Positions 21,420 through 31,553 of a stretch of 64,000 bases of DNA are shown here, piece by piece. Each line of letters starts with the position of its first letter. Positions within the stretch are counted from its first letter, which is position 1. The stretch is taken from NCBI GenBank assembly GCA_002205965.3, contig NADL03000768.1:62001-126000 (forward strand), given 5' to 3'. The translations under genes and the position numbers were made by a program. Under the pieces are notes generated by a model. That model was not told the DNA's origin, searched no databases, and saw only the letters and a list, made by a program, of their open reading frames with translations. This DNA is from Kappaphycus alvarezii. Lineage: Eukaryota > Rhodophyta > Florideophyceae > Gigartinales > Solieriaceae.

Positions 21420-22569
21420 GTGACGGCACATCTTGTGGTTGCCTCGATAGTGCATCCGCCACTACATTTGATTTTCCTGAGATGGGGATTATCTTGAAGT
21501 CGAAATTAATTAATCTTTCCAGCCATCTCACTTGTCTCGGGGACAAGTTTTCTTGGGCTTCTAGGTATCTTAGGGGATATTGGTCGAGTAAATGGTGAAT
21601 GAATTACCATAAAGGTAGGGTCTCCACCACTTTAGGGAATCTACAATGGCGAAAAGATCCCTTTCATGGGCCGCATATTTTTTCCCGCATCATTAAGAGT
21701 CCTGGACGAAAAAGCGACCGGGCTTTTAGAACCTAATTCTTCCTGTTCCAACACTGCACCAGTTGCATACTGTGATGCATGTGTGGTTTCGTAGATAGGC
21801 AGTGTGGCGTTGAAATTTCTGAGAACCGGTGCCCTACAAAGTGTTCGCTTGAGTACCTTGAAGGCATCATCTTGAGTGCGGCTCCATTGGAAATTCACGT
21901 TTTTTGTCAATTCTGTCAGAGTTTTTGCAATAATTCAACAGCCTTTTATGAACCGCCGGTAATATTTGACAAAACCAAGAAAAGACTGTATTTGTTGCTT
22001 ATTCTTTGGTATCGGCCATTCCATGACTGGACTTATCTTATTTGGATCAACATAAATACCGCTTTGAGAAATGATGTGTCCTAGGTACTCAACTTTTGTA
22101 GCTCCAAAAACACATTTAGATAATTTGCCAAACAACTTTTCTTTTCTGAGGATTTCGAGTACAGTTCGAATATGGTCCAAGTGATCCTTCCATGTCTTTC
22201 CGTAGATGAGAATATCATCCAGATAGACGATTACAAATAAGTCGAGCTGATCCTTGAAAATGTCATTCATTAGGTTCATAAAAGTTGCCGGGGCATTAGT
22301 GAGTCCAAACGGCAGAACAAGAAATTCAAAGTGCCCGTATCGTGTTCTGAAGGCGGTAAATGGAATCGAATCTTCGTGTAGTCTAATCTGGTGATAAAAA
22401 GATCTATGATCAATTTTGCTGAAGAACTTTGCTCCTTTAAGCTGGTCGAAAATGTCGTCAATTCGTGGTAAGGGATAGATATTTTTTGCAGTAAGCCGGT
22501 ATAAGGCTCTGTAATCCACCCTCATCCGTAGAATATCATCTTTTTGCTCACGAGTAGAATAGGAGCTCC
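21420..22569 (-). pseudogene. Gypsy E1 reverse transcriptase and RNase H
   Basis: The frame 22525-21935 contains MRVDYRALYRLTAKNIYPLP, a KIDHRSFYHQIRL segment, PFGLTNAPATFMNLMN (about 22308) and the catalytic VYLDDILIYGK (about 22230-22198). It continues to the connection domain (QIQSFLGFVKYYRRFI). RNase H follows at 21910-21641 with a reduced active-site block (PIYETTHASQYATGAVL where DASxxGxGAVL is usual) and ends at a GKSNVVADALSRQPQ segment near 21450. A missing base after AAAAAG near 22540 separates it from the RT entry. Two more breaks lie near 21930 and 21640. Confidence 0.85.
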
Positions 22570-23541
22570 CTACGTGGTCTTACCAGGTCTTATAAACTCA
22601 GCTTCTAGTAGTTCGTCCAACTGTTTTCGGAGTTTTGACATTTCTTTGTCAGAAAGTCTATAGAGACCTTTCTTTTGTGGTTCTGCTCCTTCCTTTAATT
22701 CTATTTCAAAGTCTTGTTTCCTTCTCGGTGGCAAACCTCTTGGGAGGTTCTCTGGAAACACGTCAGCAAATGTTTCCAAAACCTTCTGTATGTCTCGAGG
22801 GTATACTGGTGCTCTTGTTTCACTAGAATGTAACGGTCTAAGTAAAACTGCAAATAACTCTTTTTTCTCATCGAAATCACTAACTATGGTATTGAAAGAT
22901 ACAAAAGGACTCACTACGGCATCATCAGCAATAAATATGAATGAATTTCCCTTATGTTCGATTTTCACCTCATTATTAAAACAATTGATTTTTGCCCCAT
23001 GCGAGGCGCACCATTCTTTCCCAAGAATTGCATCATAACGCTTCAATGGGTTTATCGCAAAGTAAACAGGTTCAGTATAGGCGTTAATATGTGCACTGAC
23101 AGCATTTATCAGTTCTTGAAGTATCTGGTCCCCATTGTTGGCCAATTCAGCAAGCTCTCTGGAATCTCGGGTCTTTATTTGATTTTTCTTGCAAAATGAT
23201 CCGCTCAAGAAATTGATCTCACCACCAGGGTCTATGAGGATTTTTGCGGGCCCACCAGCAACTGTACTGTGGACAATGAGAAGGCCCTTGTGATTTCTCT
23301 CGAATGCAGGGGAGACTGTTTCAATGAACGTTGCATTCGATCTGATGGTGGACACAATGGACCTTTTTGTTTGCTTCAATGATAAATCTCGAGTTTCTTT
23401 GTCTAATCTAACGTTTTCTGATGGTTTTTCAATGATTGGAACTGACTGGGGACCTTCAATCAGTTCCTCCGGGCTTTTGGGTAGTTCTTGGCCATGAGGC
23501 CTTTCTTTCTGCACCTGAGACAGACAACTTCGCTTATACAT
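22570..23541 (-). pseudogene. Gypsy E1 protease and RT entry
   Basis: This 323-codon open frame is in the -1 frame relative to gag and overlaps its last 82 bases. It contains the retropepsin region at about 23258-23180 with AKILIDPGGEINFLSGSF, so the active-site loop is Asp-Pro-Gly-Gly rather than Asp-Ser/Thr-Gly-Ala. RYDAILGKEWC at about 23047-23015 is the second conserved strand. It ends in the RT entry (LYRLSDKEMSKLRKQLDELL, then EFIRPGKTT), where a TAG replaces a tyrosine codon. E2 shows the same DPGG, so the variant is inherited. Confidence 0.8.
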
Positions 23542-24410
23542 CTTTCACGTTCTTCTTTGTCAATCTTCTGTAAATTGGGATTGTTGAGCCCCGGTATCAC
23601 TTCTACGTTCCCATATTCCATCGGTACTGGACTGCTGGTTCCAGCAAAAGAGCTTCCATTTCCATTCCTTCCTCCAGAAGACTTTGGTAGGTTACCGGGT
23701 CCAGAACGCCTATAGGCCGACTCTACTCGATCAACATCCCTCATTCGGTCGGAGAGGTTGACGTATTCGTTGGTGCACAACGCTTTCCAGATATAGGGCT
23801 TCAAACCGCGAGAGTAACGATCTATCTGGTCTTTAACTCCAATATCGGGGATGTCGAGTATAATTTTGTTGAAGTCTTCGTTGAAGGTAGGAACATCTTT
23901 GACTTGTTTCCAGCGGGCGAGTTTGTCTCGAGCGATCTTCTCTATGTTCAGCGTCTCAAAACGCTGGATCAAAGCAACCTTCAGGGACTGCCAGGAATTT
24001 ATTCCTTTCCCTTCTTCTGTCTTGAAGTGGACCATCCACCATTCATGGGCATTTCCAGCCAAGTAGCTGAATCCTATGTGTAGGGGTCCATTGCCATCAT
24101 TTGCTCCGAGTTAGTTGTCCATGTAAACACACCAGCTGCCAATGGATCCTTTCCTGGTGAATGTGGTTGGCTTGTTTTTCTTTGGGCCAGCCTGACTATC
24201 CACTGGTGCATTACTTGACGAGCTGGCCTGGTTTCGGGCGTTTGCGAGTTCAGATTCAAAGGAGGATACCTTTTGCGCTGCAATAGAAAGCTCTGATCTG
24301 TGTGCCGCAATTTGGTTATTGGCGTGCTCAAGATTCTGCTGCAACTGAAGCACCATTTGCGTAAGGGACTCTAGGGTGACTTGCGGCTGATCCATTGCGA
24401 TTAGGTTCAC
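23460..24410 (-). pseudogene. Gypsy E1 gag
   Basis: The frame runs from ATG 24410 (or ATG 24398) to the stop at 23460, with one in-frame TAA at 24111-24113 where E2 has a tyrosine codon. N-terminal heptad-like helices (LESLTQMVLQLQQNL) precede the capsid-type region with NAHEWWMVHF and RDKLARWKQVKDVPTFNEDF, a Pro/Ser/Gly-rich linker and a zinc knuckle at about 23525-23485. In this copy the knuckle has Leu and Tyr where His and Cys should be (CLRCRKKGLMAKNY). E2 has the intact knuckle. Confidence 0.85.
23475..23481 (-). promoter_or_regulatory. putative -1 ribosomal frameshift heptamer (E1)
   Basis: On minus CCCAAAA is phased C-CCA-AAA in the gag frame, which fits the X-XXY-YYZ rule. Pol is open in the -1 frame from here (KSPEEL...). 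The same heptamer in the same phase occurs in E2 at 63706-63712. The gag stop lies 13 bases further on. Confidence 0.65.
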
Positions 24411-24897
24411 AAAGCCAGTAACAGTTTGTGGCCTGGTATCTGAGAGAGGTTTCCGACTTTACGCGTGTACCCGTGGTGATACATGTACACGATTTCTGTA
24501 ACACCTGGAGTAACAGAGAGTCTCCTAGATGGTTATTGGGCTAACTTCCCACGACGCGAAGCCTCCAGCAAACTGCTATTTCAAAATGCCAAGAAAGAAA
24601 GAAGTTTAATGCATTCAGTATCTACTCAGGACTGCGCACATCCTAACTATACGGTTAAGATCTAACCGGATGTAACTCGTCGTCCATGCGCATCGGGGCT
24701 CGGGACAGGATAGCTTGAGCAATGGATGACCAGAGATTGCAACTCAGTCGCTGGTAGATACGGCGGCGGATAACACCCGGTGTCGAGTGACGCTTGGAAG
24801 CGATCCGCGGAACTAACTCGTCGACAAACGCAACGATTTTTTTTGAAAAAAATTTGATTTATATGCTGATTGGCTCTCCTTGCACCTTCAAATTTAG
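24411..24897 (-). other. Gypsy E1 leader between tRNA-like module and gag
   Basis: No gene is recognised in about 490 bases. The corresponding stretch in E2 is only about 100 bases, so E1 carries an extra 390 bases here. A homopolymer T8/A6 hinge lies at 24839-24852. Confidence 0.4.
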
Positions 24898-24970
24898 GTC
24901 CTGGGGACCTAGTGGTTAAGTGTAAGCAGCTCCTGATGAAGTTGTCGCGGGTTCAAATCCGCCAGGAGCA
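24898..24970 (+). ncRNA. antisense tRNA-like module in Gypsy E1 leader
   Basis: On plus, antisense to the element, 73 bases fold like a tRNA. A 7-base acceptor (GTCCTGG with CCAGGAG, one G-G mismatch), an A-box-like ACCTAGTGGTTAAG at about 24908-24920 and a perfect B box GGTTCAAATCC at 24950-24960 are present, with discriminator A at 24970. The D stem is degraded and the anticodon loop cannot be assigned with certainty. Flanking sequence aligns with the E2 leader, where another tRNA-like module sits in the same place and orientation. It is probably a pol III-type module or tRNA-derived pseudogene rather than a working tRNA gene. Confidence 0.6.
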
Positions 24971-25261
24971 CTTACAAAAAGTTCCATCTCTGATATAAGG
25001 GTTGACTTCAGTCACGTCGGGTGCGTTATAGTAGCCCTTCTTCCGATTCTTGCTTTGCGATGGTTGTCCTATCTAGGTCCTGATTTCGATACGTATTTAC
25101 AATTGTAATTCCTACTAAAAGGATCTGGGAGCAGCAGAGAAAAGCTTGCAATCACAGCGGAATGGTGAACACAACACAAACTCGAAGTCGATTGAGAAAT
25201 GAACTTATTGCTCTATTTTCATTTTTTACTCAAAAACAAGCAATTTAAATGGAAAATAAAG

Positions 25262-25991
25262 ATACTAATTGTGTCTCCTGACTGTGAGTCGATGCTGAGC
25301 CCCGTTCTGATGGCTGACAAGGTCTTGTTCACCGAACAACTCAATATTGCAGTCCTTGCAGTTGTACTCCTTCTTGCTTGTACGGCGGATGTGACGACGG
25401 GAACGGAGGTGCTAGAAGTGCTGAACGCGACCGGAGCAGGTGACTTGGCAATGGCGGCAATGAAACGGAGATGACTTCGGATTCTTATTCATCCGCGGCC
25501 TTTTCGACGGCCTAGCCTTGCGGATTCGATGGTTTACTACCCTTTGGATCGAGACAGAAGCGGCATCCGGCAGCACTTGAAGCCTTCTCGGAGGAGCCCT
25601 TGAACTTGTCGGTGGCCTTGACGTATTCGGGACGGTCGGATGCGACGGCTTCCTCGGGACCGGGGTAAGGATCGAAGACTGATCGATGGGGGTAGGACAA
25701 ACGATCGAAAAGGGGTGCGAGGCTCTTCGACTGTAACAAAGGGAGGTGCTACTGAAAGTGCTCAGGGTAAGAAGAGATCTTGGCAAGTCGGCGTCGGTGT
25801 CTTGGGCTCCTCGGGGCTGAGTAAGGCGATGGGGGTTCTCGGAGTCGACGGAGGAAGCGGGGTCTTGGGATCTTCTTCCTCGCCAATCGGTAGTATTGGC
25901 GAGGTGGGCAGGGAACGAAAGTCGGCGAGGTCTTCTGAGTCGTATTCTGACGGCGATGGAGGGTAGCCCTTTGACTTCCTATTGTACGACA
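25262..25991 (-). pseudogene. Gypsy E1 extra 5' ORF with two C2H2 zinc fingers
   Basis: The ORF reads on minus from about 25991. Its N-terminal part (SPSEYDSEDLADF, then repeated PKTP/PRTP proline motifs) is in one frame to about 25762. It continues in the frame 25786-25262 with LPDAASVSIQRVVNHRIRK, a basic patch, finger 1 (FHCRHCQVTCSGRVQHF, a TAG, HLRSRRH) and finger 2 (YNCKDCNIELFGEQDLVSHQ ending in QH), then RLTVRRHN and a stop. Both fingers have C-x2-C-x12-H-x4/5-H spacing like U1/JAZ/matrin-type fingers, which usually bind RNA or dsRNA. E2 encodes the same protein (61742-62347). This gene is not part of standard gypsy elements. Confidence 0.7.
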
Positions 25992-26128
25992 CTATGGGTT
26001 ACCGCGTAAGGGTCAGAGTAAAAAACACAAGGTTAGTCTCTGTTCGCAATCGGGCACCTGAGATAAATCTAGTAGAGATTTTATCCCAACTGGCGGATTG
26101 GAAAAAAGCACAATGAGACGCAACTTAC
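25992..26128 (-). other. putative leader intron of Gypsy E1
   Basis: On minus a GTAAGT donor begins at 26128. An ACTAAC branch-like word lies near 26038, followed by a T-rich tract, and AG ends at 25992, just before the extra ORF. E2 has the same order (donor 61648, ACTAAC 61699, AG 61741). The ORF has no in-frame ATG at this end in E1, which fits a spliced start. No transcript evidence is available. Confidence 0.4.
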
Positions 26129-26129
26129 T

Positions 26130-26145
26130 TGCGATGATACCACGA
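26130..26145 (-). promoter_or_regulatory. Gypsy E1 primer binding site
   Basis: After the 5' LTR ends in CCCCACA on minus, the next bases are TCGTGGTATCATCGCAAG. TGGTATCATCGC is the expected place and form of a PBS (TGG complements the tRNA CCA end). The E2 equivalent reads TGGTAGTATCGCC, so the primer tRNA probably ends in GGCGAT...CCA or a near variant. Confidence 0.6.
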
Positions 26146-26663
26146 TGTGGGGTGTTAAGCGCTCACGAGCAGATCAAGATAGAACTGTCGTTGAAACCTT
26201 TGTTGAGGCTGGCTGGGTTAAGCCGGCTGCTCCAAACCAGGGTTTATATAGAACTGAAGGTAGCTACAAACTAAAGGAAAATGCAGTTTAACAGTAGCGA
26301 ATTCAAAGGTTTTCCCGTAAAACAGCCCTGATAGTATCGTAAGTAGCGCTTTCAGAATTGTCGTCGGCACGAGTGACATAATCTTACAAGATGTAAGAAG
26401 TACATTGGTCCAGGTGGCATGGGATAGGAAGGCAACTTTTGATTGGTAAAGCAATGATATAATATCCCAGTGAAAAACTCGCCCGTAACTATTCCAAGTG
26501 TACCAATGGGGTCAAACGCTGTGTTCAGAACTGTAAGGAAGTTATAATGACAGCAAAGTGCCTAGTAGCACTGGTTGCAAGGTTACCAGTGGTTTGAATC
26601 TACAGTACAGTAGATGCAGTGAATTCGTGTATAGCTGTAAGGTCTAAGAAGTGAAATACAACA
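26146..26663 (-). repeat. Gypsy E1 5' LTR
   Basis: This 518-bp LTR matches 19366-19883 with no length change and about 30 substitutions. The TATA box on minus is at about 26243-26255. Its outer flank (GCGTG) does not match the flank of the other LTR. Confidence 0.9.
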
Positions 26664-26939
26664 GCGTGGTTGATGGGCCTAACATATGACGTGATTGACA
26701 AGTCACCACCACAAGCGGCTTTTATTGGTCGGGAGTTTAAATAAATGTTCACTACACCACCAATCGACGGCTGCGAGGTATGATACCCTCTCCGAACTAC
26801 AACAACCCCTAATAAGTGCAACGACCGCTTGCAAAGCATAGGTTGCACTTATCCAGAGACCCTTGTACAATGTAAAATATTAGCGGGAAGCTGTCAAAAC
26901 ACTAGAAACCTGGCTGAAGGTCGGCCAACAGGCACGTCG
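26664..26939. other. spacer between Gypsy E1 and RT fragment
   Basis: No gene is seen. It does not continue the type-1 LTR that is interrupted on the other side of E1. Confidence 0.5.
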
Positions 26940-28323
26940 CATTGGACAACGCTGCCGCTGCGGCATGACGCTGTGTTAAGACTTCTTTGAACTTTGCGTA
27001 GGTCTCCTTGCCCTCGTAGTGACGCAGTGCGCGACGTCGGCTAACAACGCGTGGCGTCCGGGTGCCATCCTCCGAGGGTAGAGATAGGGACGGGCACCAG
27101 CCTGCTTCTTGCGGAAAACGCGATAAAGGGCACGCATCTTCTATGTTTTGCGGTTCTTGCTGCGTTGAGCGAGGTGAGTGGGTTGAAATTCCTCACTCTC
27201 CTGTTCGAAGGGGCTAGGGGGTTGACGAAGGTGACATCGAAGAAGTCTGTTCCGCCGTCCCATTGCGCGAATATCAGATCTTTTGTGGTGGACCCCTCCT
27301 CGTGGCTTAATGACTGGATTTCGCGCAGCTTTCCCGAAATCGCTCGCCAATAGACGAACCTGACGGTCGTGTTTTCGCGCTCTTTCGCCACCTTGCAAGC
27401 AGTGCAACAGATGGTCGCCGAAACAGTCGAGAGTTTCGGGGCAGTTCCGCTTCTGGCGTGGTGTTTCCGGAGGGAAAAGCCGTACTTGGCAATAGTATTG
27501 GAACCATATTGAGAATTCTCTTGGTTCACTGCTAGTCTTAAGGCCCGGAGATGGGGTGCAGTACACCCAATCTTTCGCGCCGGGGAGCCCTATGGAGGCA
27601 CGGAAGTCCTGCCATCTTTTTTCGCCCACATCGATCTCTTCCTGCACCCGCTCGTGGATAGCATCCGATAGTGTCTTCTTTGATGGTGTTTTGTTTGAGC
27701 AGGGGGCACTAAAGGGGAGAATCCTGAACTGGGAGCAAAAGAGGGACCAAATCTGATGCGCCTTTACGATTTCTCTGTACGTTGCGAGATCCGTAATTGC
27801 CGCTGGAGAGAGGGCTGCACACAGTCTGTTGGACGCTGCGACTGGAGGCGAGGAAGGCTGCAGCTGAAATTGACTTCGTCGAAGTGATTCCGATTCCCAT
27901 TGATGGCTTCTTGGCGGTGATGGGTTTCACAGGCAACTGCAGTTCTCGAAATATTTCGGGGTCGAGGACGCCCCCAGCCAGTTTGCACACGCAGTTCTTC
28001 ATCATTGCATCAAATATTATAGCGCCTTCCGCAGTGCAAGCTGGTGGCACAACTCGTAAATGGAATCCGAGCTTACAGACCCCAAAACAGTTTCGCAAAG
28101 AGCTGAAACGCGAAATTTGTGTGCTAATGGCGATGATGGTGTCGAAAAACGGCTTTAGGGACTTCATATGGCCTGTTAAGTGCTGCTGGTTGAAGCCATT
28201 GGTGCCAACGGAAGCGTTCAGCACCACTGTCCCATCGCTGTACTCCTGTACGAGTTCTCTTGGATAGGGGCGTTGTACTGACTCCAGTGGTGAAGTTGGC
28301 CACCAGATTCTGCATTTCAGCAC
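26940..28323 (-). pseudogene. non-LTR-type reverse transcriptase, C-terminal part
   Basis: Minus frames read in order: a thumb/linker region at 28323-27709 (VVPPACTAEGAIIFDAMMKN and ISAAAFLASSRSVQ), the EFSIWFQYYCQVRLFPP segment (about 27515), a CCHC-like DCFGDHLLHC and RARKHDRQVRLLASD (about 27430-27370). A domain follows with RSDI and GGTDFFDVTFVNPLAPSN at about 27290-27195, ending CLLADLQPGF near 26940. The R-x-D-I ... D pattern resembles the PD-D/ExK core of restriction-like endonucleases at the end of some non-LTR elements. Several frame changes break it. The same C-terminal domain occurs at 42607-43121. Confidence 0.7.
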
Positions 28324-28330
28324 TGCTAGA

Positions 28331-29027
28331 TGCAGTTCACGAGCTGTAGCCTCTGTACTACGGTATTTACAGTTTATTTACAGTGGCCCTCTAGGCCCAC
28401 GGTCGGGACCCTATCCGGATGGTGGCGGTCCAATACCTGGACCTGATATTTATTTTGGGCTAACCAACTAACAGAGTGACACTTGTCTTAAATACTAGCT
28501 AGTAACCTTAACTTAGTATTTATTCTGGTGTGCGGTCGCACCACCACTAGTAAAGGTATCGGAGGTACCGTATTCTTCTCCGTTGCTCGGTTTCGGCTCT
28601 AGTTGTTGCTCCTGCATACCGCGTTCTTTTTTCGTTATGGCGCCGCGCGTGCAGCTACAGTAGCTACTATCCCCTTCGGCCCCTGCCCGCTAGACTGGCT
28701 ATTTGAGCCCGTCGCGCTACGTCACGTTCATACCTATTCCTTTTGTCTTTGTCCTATTGGAAAGACTGCATCCCTCGTCCCTTTGCGCGGAGGACCTGTA
28801 TCCGTGGCTACTGCCCTTTTACGTTGCGCATTGCGCTGCGTTACATTCACGCGTGGTGCGTGTTCTTTCTTTGGCTCTTTGCGTGGCCATTTACTTTTGC
28901 GCTTGTGCGCATCTCTCCTCATTTCTTGTCGAGAGCCTTTTTGACTCTAATAGTCAGTTTGTCCTCGATCCAATATGGATCGCTTTTCCCGGTTCGCTTC
29001 CAGAACACCCCCGTCGTGCCTGTTGCA
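28331..29027 (+). repeat. Gypsy G3 5' LTR
   Basis: It begins TGCAGT and ends GTTGCA. It is colinear with 40668-41406 except for about 40 missing bases near its start. Open frames on both strands inside it are side effects of the repeat. Confidence 0.75.
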
Positions 29028-29155
29028 CTGCAAAATTCTGGTCTCTCGACCTGGAAGCGTTCTTCATTTGGAAGAGTTTTCTTGGTTTCACTGACCTTTC
29101 TATTTGTGAAAAGAGGTTATTGCAACCCATTGTTTCTAACAGAATTTGTCGATAA

Positions 29156-31553
29156 TGTCTACGACTCGTCGCGTTACGCGAACAGGGTCCAACGCCTTAT
29201 GTGGAGAACGAAACCCTGCAAGAGCTTCTACAGCTCGTGGTGAAGATGGTCCCCAAGAGTCATCGGAGCAACGCTCTATTTTAGAGCATTGCAAAGAAAT
29301 TATCACTACTGAAGTGAATATACTTAAAGAGGCGCTTGCCCAATTGGAGAGAGAGACCTTTGAAAAGGTTGAGGAACTGGCTAATTGTGTCTCCGCGATT
29401 GAATTGGAGTTTGAAGGCTCTTCTGGGTCCAAGGATATGTTATATTCCTTAAGGAATAGTGTGTTTGTCACCCGGACGGATTTTAATCAAGCCTTACAAG
29501 GCATGGAGAAGAAAAAGCATCGTATGATGATATGTTCGAGCGCATTGCGCGGAGGTTAGCGATATTTGAAGGAAATTCAAGTGAGTTAAGAGGTGTTCAC
29601 CCAGAGATAACGGTTGCCCAGGAAACATTGGAGGAAGCAAGGCCTTCACGTATTCAACAAGATCCACAGGGATCCACGCAGCAAAAGTCCCATGATGGGA
29701 CGAGGAAAGAAAGGACTTCGAGAAAGTCACGGAAAACTTCCAGCAGGGACAAGAACTTAAGAAAATCTAGGAAGAGTAGGTATCAGGATGCGTCGGATCC
29801 AAGTTCAAGTTCGAGCTCCAGCTCGTCGAAAACCTCAAATGGTGAGGATAGTGAAGATGGCGATTATTCGCCAAGTGAAAGTATTTCCACTACGGAACAA
29901 TCGGTTGATGAGAGAGGTTGGACCTCCAAGAGTAAGCGATCCAGAGGATCCAAGAGAACAAGAAATTCTAAGAAGACTAGTTCGCATAGAAGTTCAACTT
30001 CTAGGTTGATGAGAACAGGTCGTCGCGGTCCCTCATGGGAAGAGCTACGAGAGCTCCAGCCAACCATTTTGAAAGGATTGTGTCCTATAGGACGTATCAA
30101 CTGGATAATACATCGCGACATTTATCGTCCCGTCAATCGGGAAAGAATCGCGATTACGCGCGGCTTATCAGTGCCAAACTCCACAAGGAGGACCATTTCA
30201 CAGAGGACGACCCCACTAATATTCTCGACTTCTTGCAGAAGTTAGTGCGCGAGTTCAACCCACAAGGTATGACGAAGATGTTGGAAACCTACTGTAATGT
30301 CTGGTGTGCACTGGAACTGGAGGTATGGGCACTGTTGATATTGGTTACATTACTGTACCCTTACAGTAGAAACGTATTCTACTGTATGTTACTACATCCA
30401 GTACAGTAACATTCTACTGTACTCATGACTGTACAGTAGTAATCCAAGATGTGCGTACGTGAAGATTACAGTGCACTGTACAGTGCTGTCACTGTCTCGT
30501 GGGAAGGGTGGAAGCAGAGTCTGCTATCTCTCGTGAGGTGTACAGTACTTCTGGCAGGAAAATACATGGTGGCGTTTGTGATATGTGCTCTCGAGATAAT
30601 TCGATAAATCATGAATTATCGAGAGAGGTCAAGAGGTTACGATATTTGCCTTGGCGGGAGATTTCTGTACGAGCGGAAGTGATATTATTGGTAGATATTT
30701 TTTACGTGATGTTTTGTGCTTAGTTGTAATGCTTACGTACAGCTGCACGTACAAATTGTTTGCGCGGGGTAAGCTGTGATTGAATGTCATGCTTTCCGCC
30801 ACTTCTTGATGTTAGTATGCGTTTGATGATTGGTTAGTTTGTAATCTAGGATGTTGAACGAGTAAGCGGTGATTGTGAAAGTGACCTTGGATGAAGTACT
30901 ATGAAGTAGCATATATACTCTGCCTTCGGGCGATTGAACATAAACCAGCTAGACTCGGCACCACTTCCAAACCCTTAACCAACGTTCCCGATCCTTCTCC
31001 AAAACTTCTTGACTCCGTTTTTGCAACAGAAGACACAAGATTTCAGAGTTCTGCCGGATTTCCTTGGTCGTATAGCTCGACAAATGTTCCGATCGGTTTC
31101 GGAAATGACAAGCCCTGATCAGGGAGGGATAACCTTTGGCCAGAGGCGGTTCAATGGCTTCTTAGAAGCTTTGCAACGAATGACTCCATTCAAAACGCAG
31201 TTATGCAGCTAACAGATATCCAAAAGCTTCCTAATGAGGAAGAAAAGGCATATCATATGCGTTTATTGGCCGGTTTAAACCGTCGTGGAAATGTACACTC
31301 CTCCTAGGAGTTAATAGCCATATTTGTGGACGGTCTCTACAAGACCACGAAGACAGTAGTTGCGAGATATCGCGAATCGCATGTGAAGATTTCCGTTTTG
31401 GAACTGATGGACTATGCCCAGGGAGAGGGCGAAGCAGTTAGAGCAAGAGCTCTCGTTTCACGAAAAGGTTCGTTTGATAACAAGTTGGTCAAACCAACGA
31501 CGACAAGAAGTTCTTCTTTGCCCACAGGAACACTCCATCCAAGGTGGACATGA
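29156..31553 (+). pseudogene. Gypsy G3 gag (decayed)
   Basis: The ORF begins MSTTRRVTRTGSNALCGERN at 29156, with a helical region (ITTEVNILKEALAQLERETF) and then, after a shift near 29520, a long Ser/Arg/Lys-rich tract with a poly-Ser stretch (29810-29835). A capsid-like part reads LHKEDHFTEDDPTNILDFLQ (about 30170-30230). About 600 bases of unrelated sequence follow before the gag frame resumes at about 31100 with WPEAVQWLLRSFATNDSI, an EEEKAYHMRLLAGLNRRGNV segment and FVDGLYKTTKTVVARYRES (31325-31381), the usual gag helix before the nucleocapsid. Two internal stops are present. Confidence 0.65.
30300..30880. other. palindrome-rich insertion in G3 gag
   Basis: This stretch separates two parts of one gag frame and encodes nothing recognisable. 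Positions 30350-30490 are dense in ACTGTA/TACAGT words. A strong hairpin lies at 30588-30626, with CTCTCGAGATAATTC facing GAATTATCGAGAG. It may be a small non-autonomous DNA element, but I cannot define terminal repeats. Confidence 0.45.

Larger units (their letters stand above)
19366..26663 (-). mobile_element. Gypsy E1, chromovirus-type element
   Basis: This is a full-length Ty3/gypsy element of 7,298 bp on minus. Its two LTRs are both 518 bp, begin TG and end CA, and differ at about 30 positions by hand alignment (about 94% identity), so it is not recent. In element order it has LTR, PBS, likely leader intron, extra ORF with two C2H2 fingers, antisense tRNA-like module, gag with zinc knuckle, -1 heptamer, PR, RT, RNase H, integrase, chromodomain, polypurine tract, LTR. 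The flanks ATACT and GCGTG do not form a target duplication. Several nonsense and frame breaks make it inactive as read. Confidence 0.9.

Noticed and set aside
24898-24970. A normal functional tRNA gene
   Set aside because: The D stem is degraded, the anticodon loop is not standard and the acceptor has a mismatch. It is described as tRNA-like instead.
28603-29243. Overlapping plus-strand open frames in the G3 LTR, also seen at 41081-41384
   Set aside because: They are kept only because the two LTR copies are similar. They are Leu/Phe/Ser-rich with no domain.
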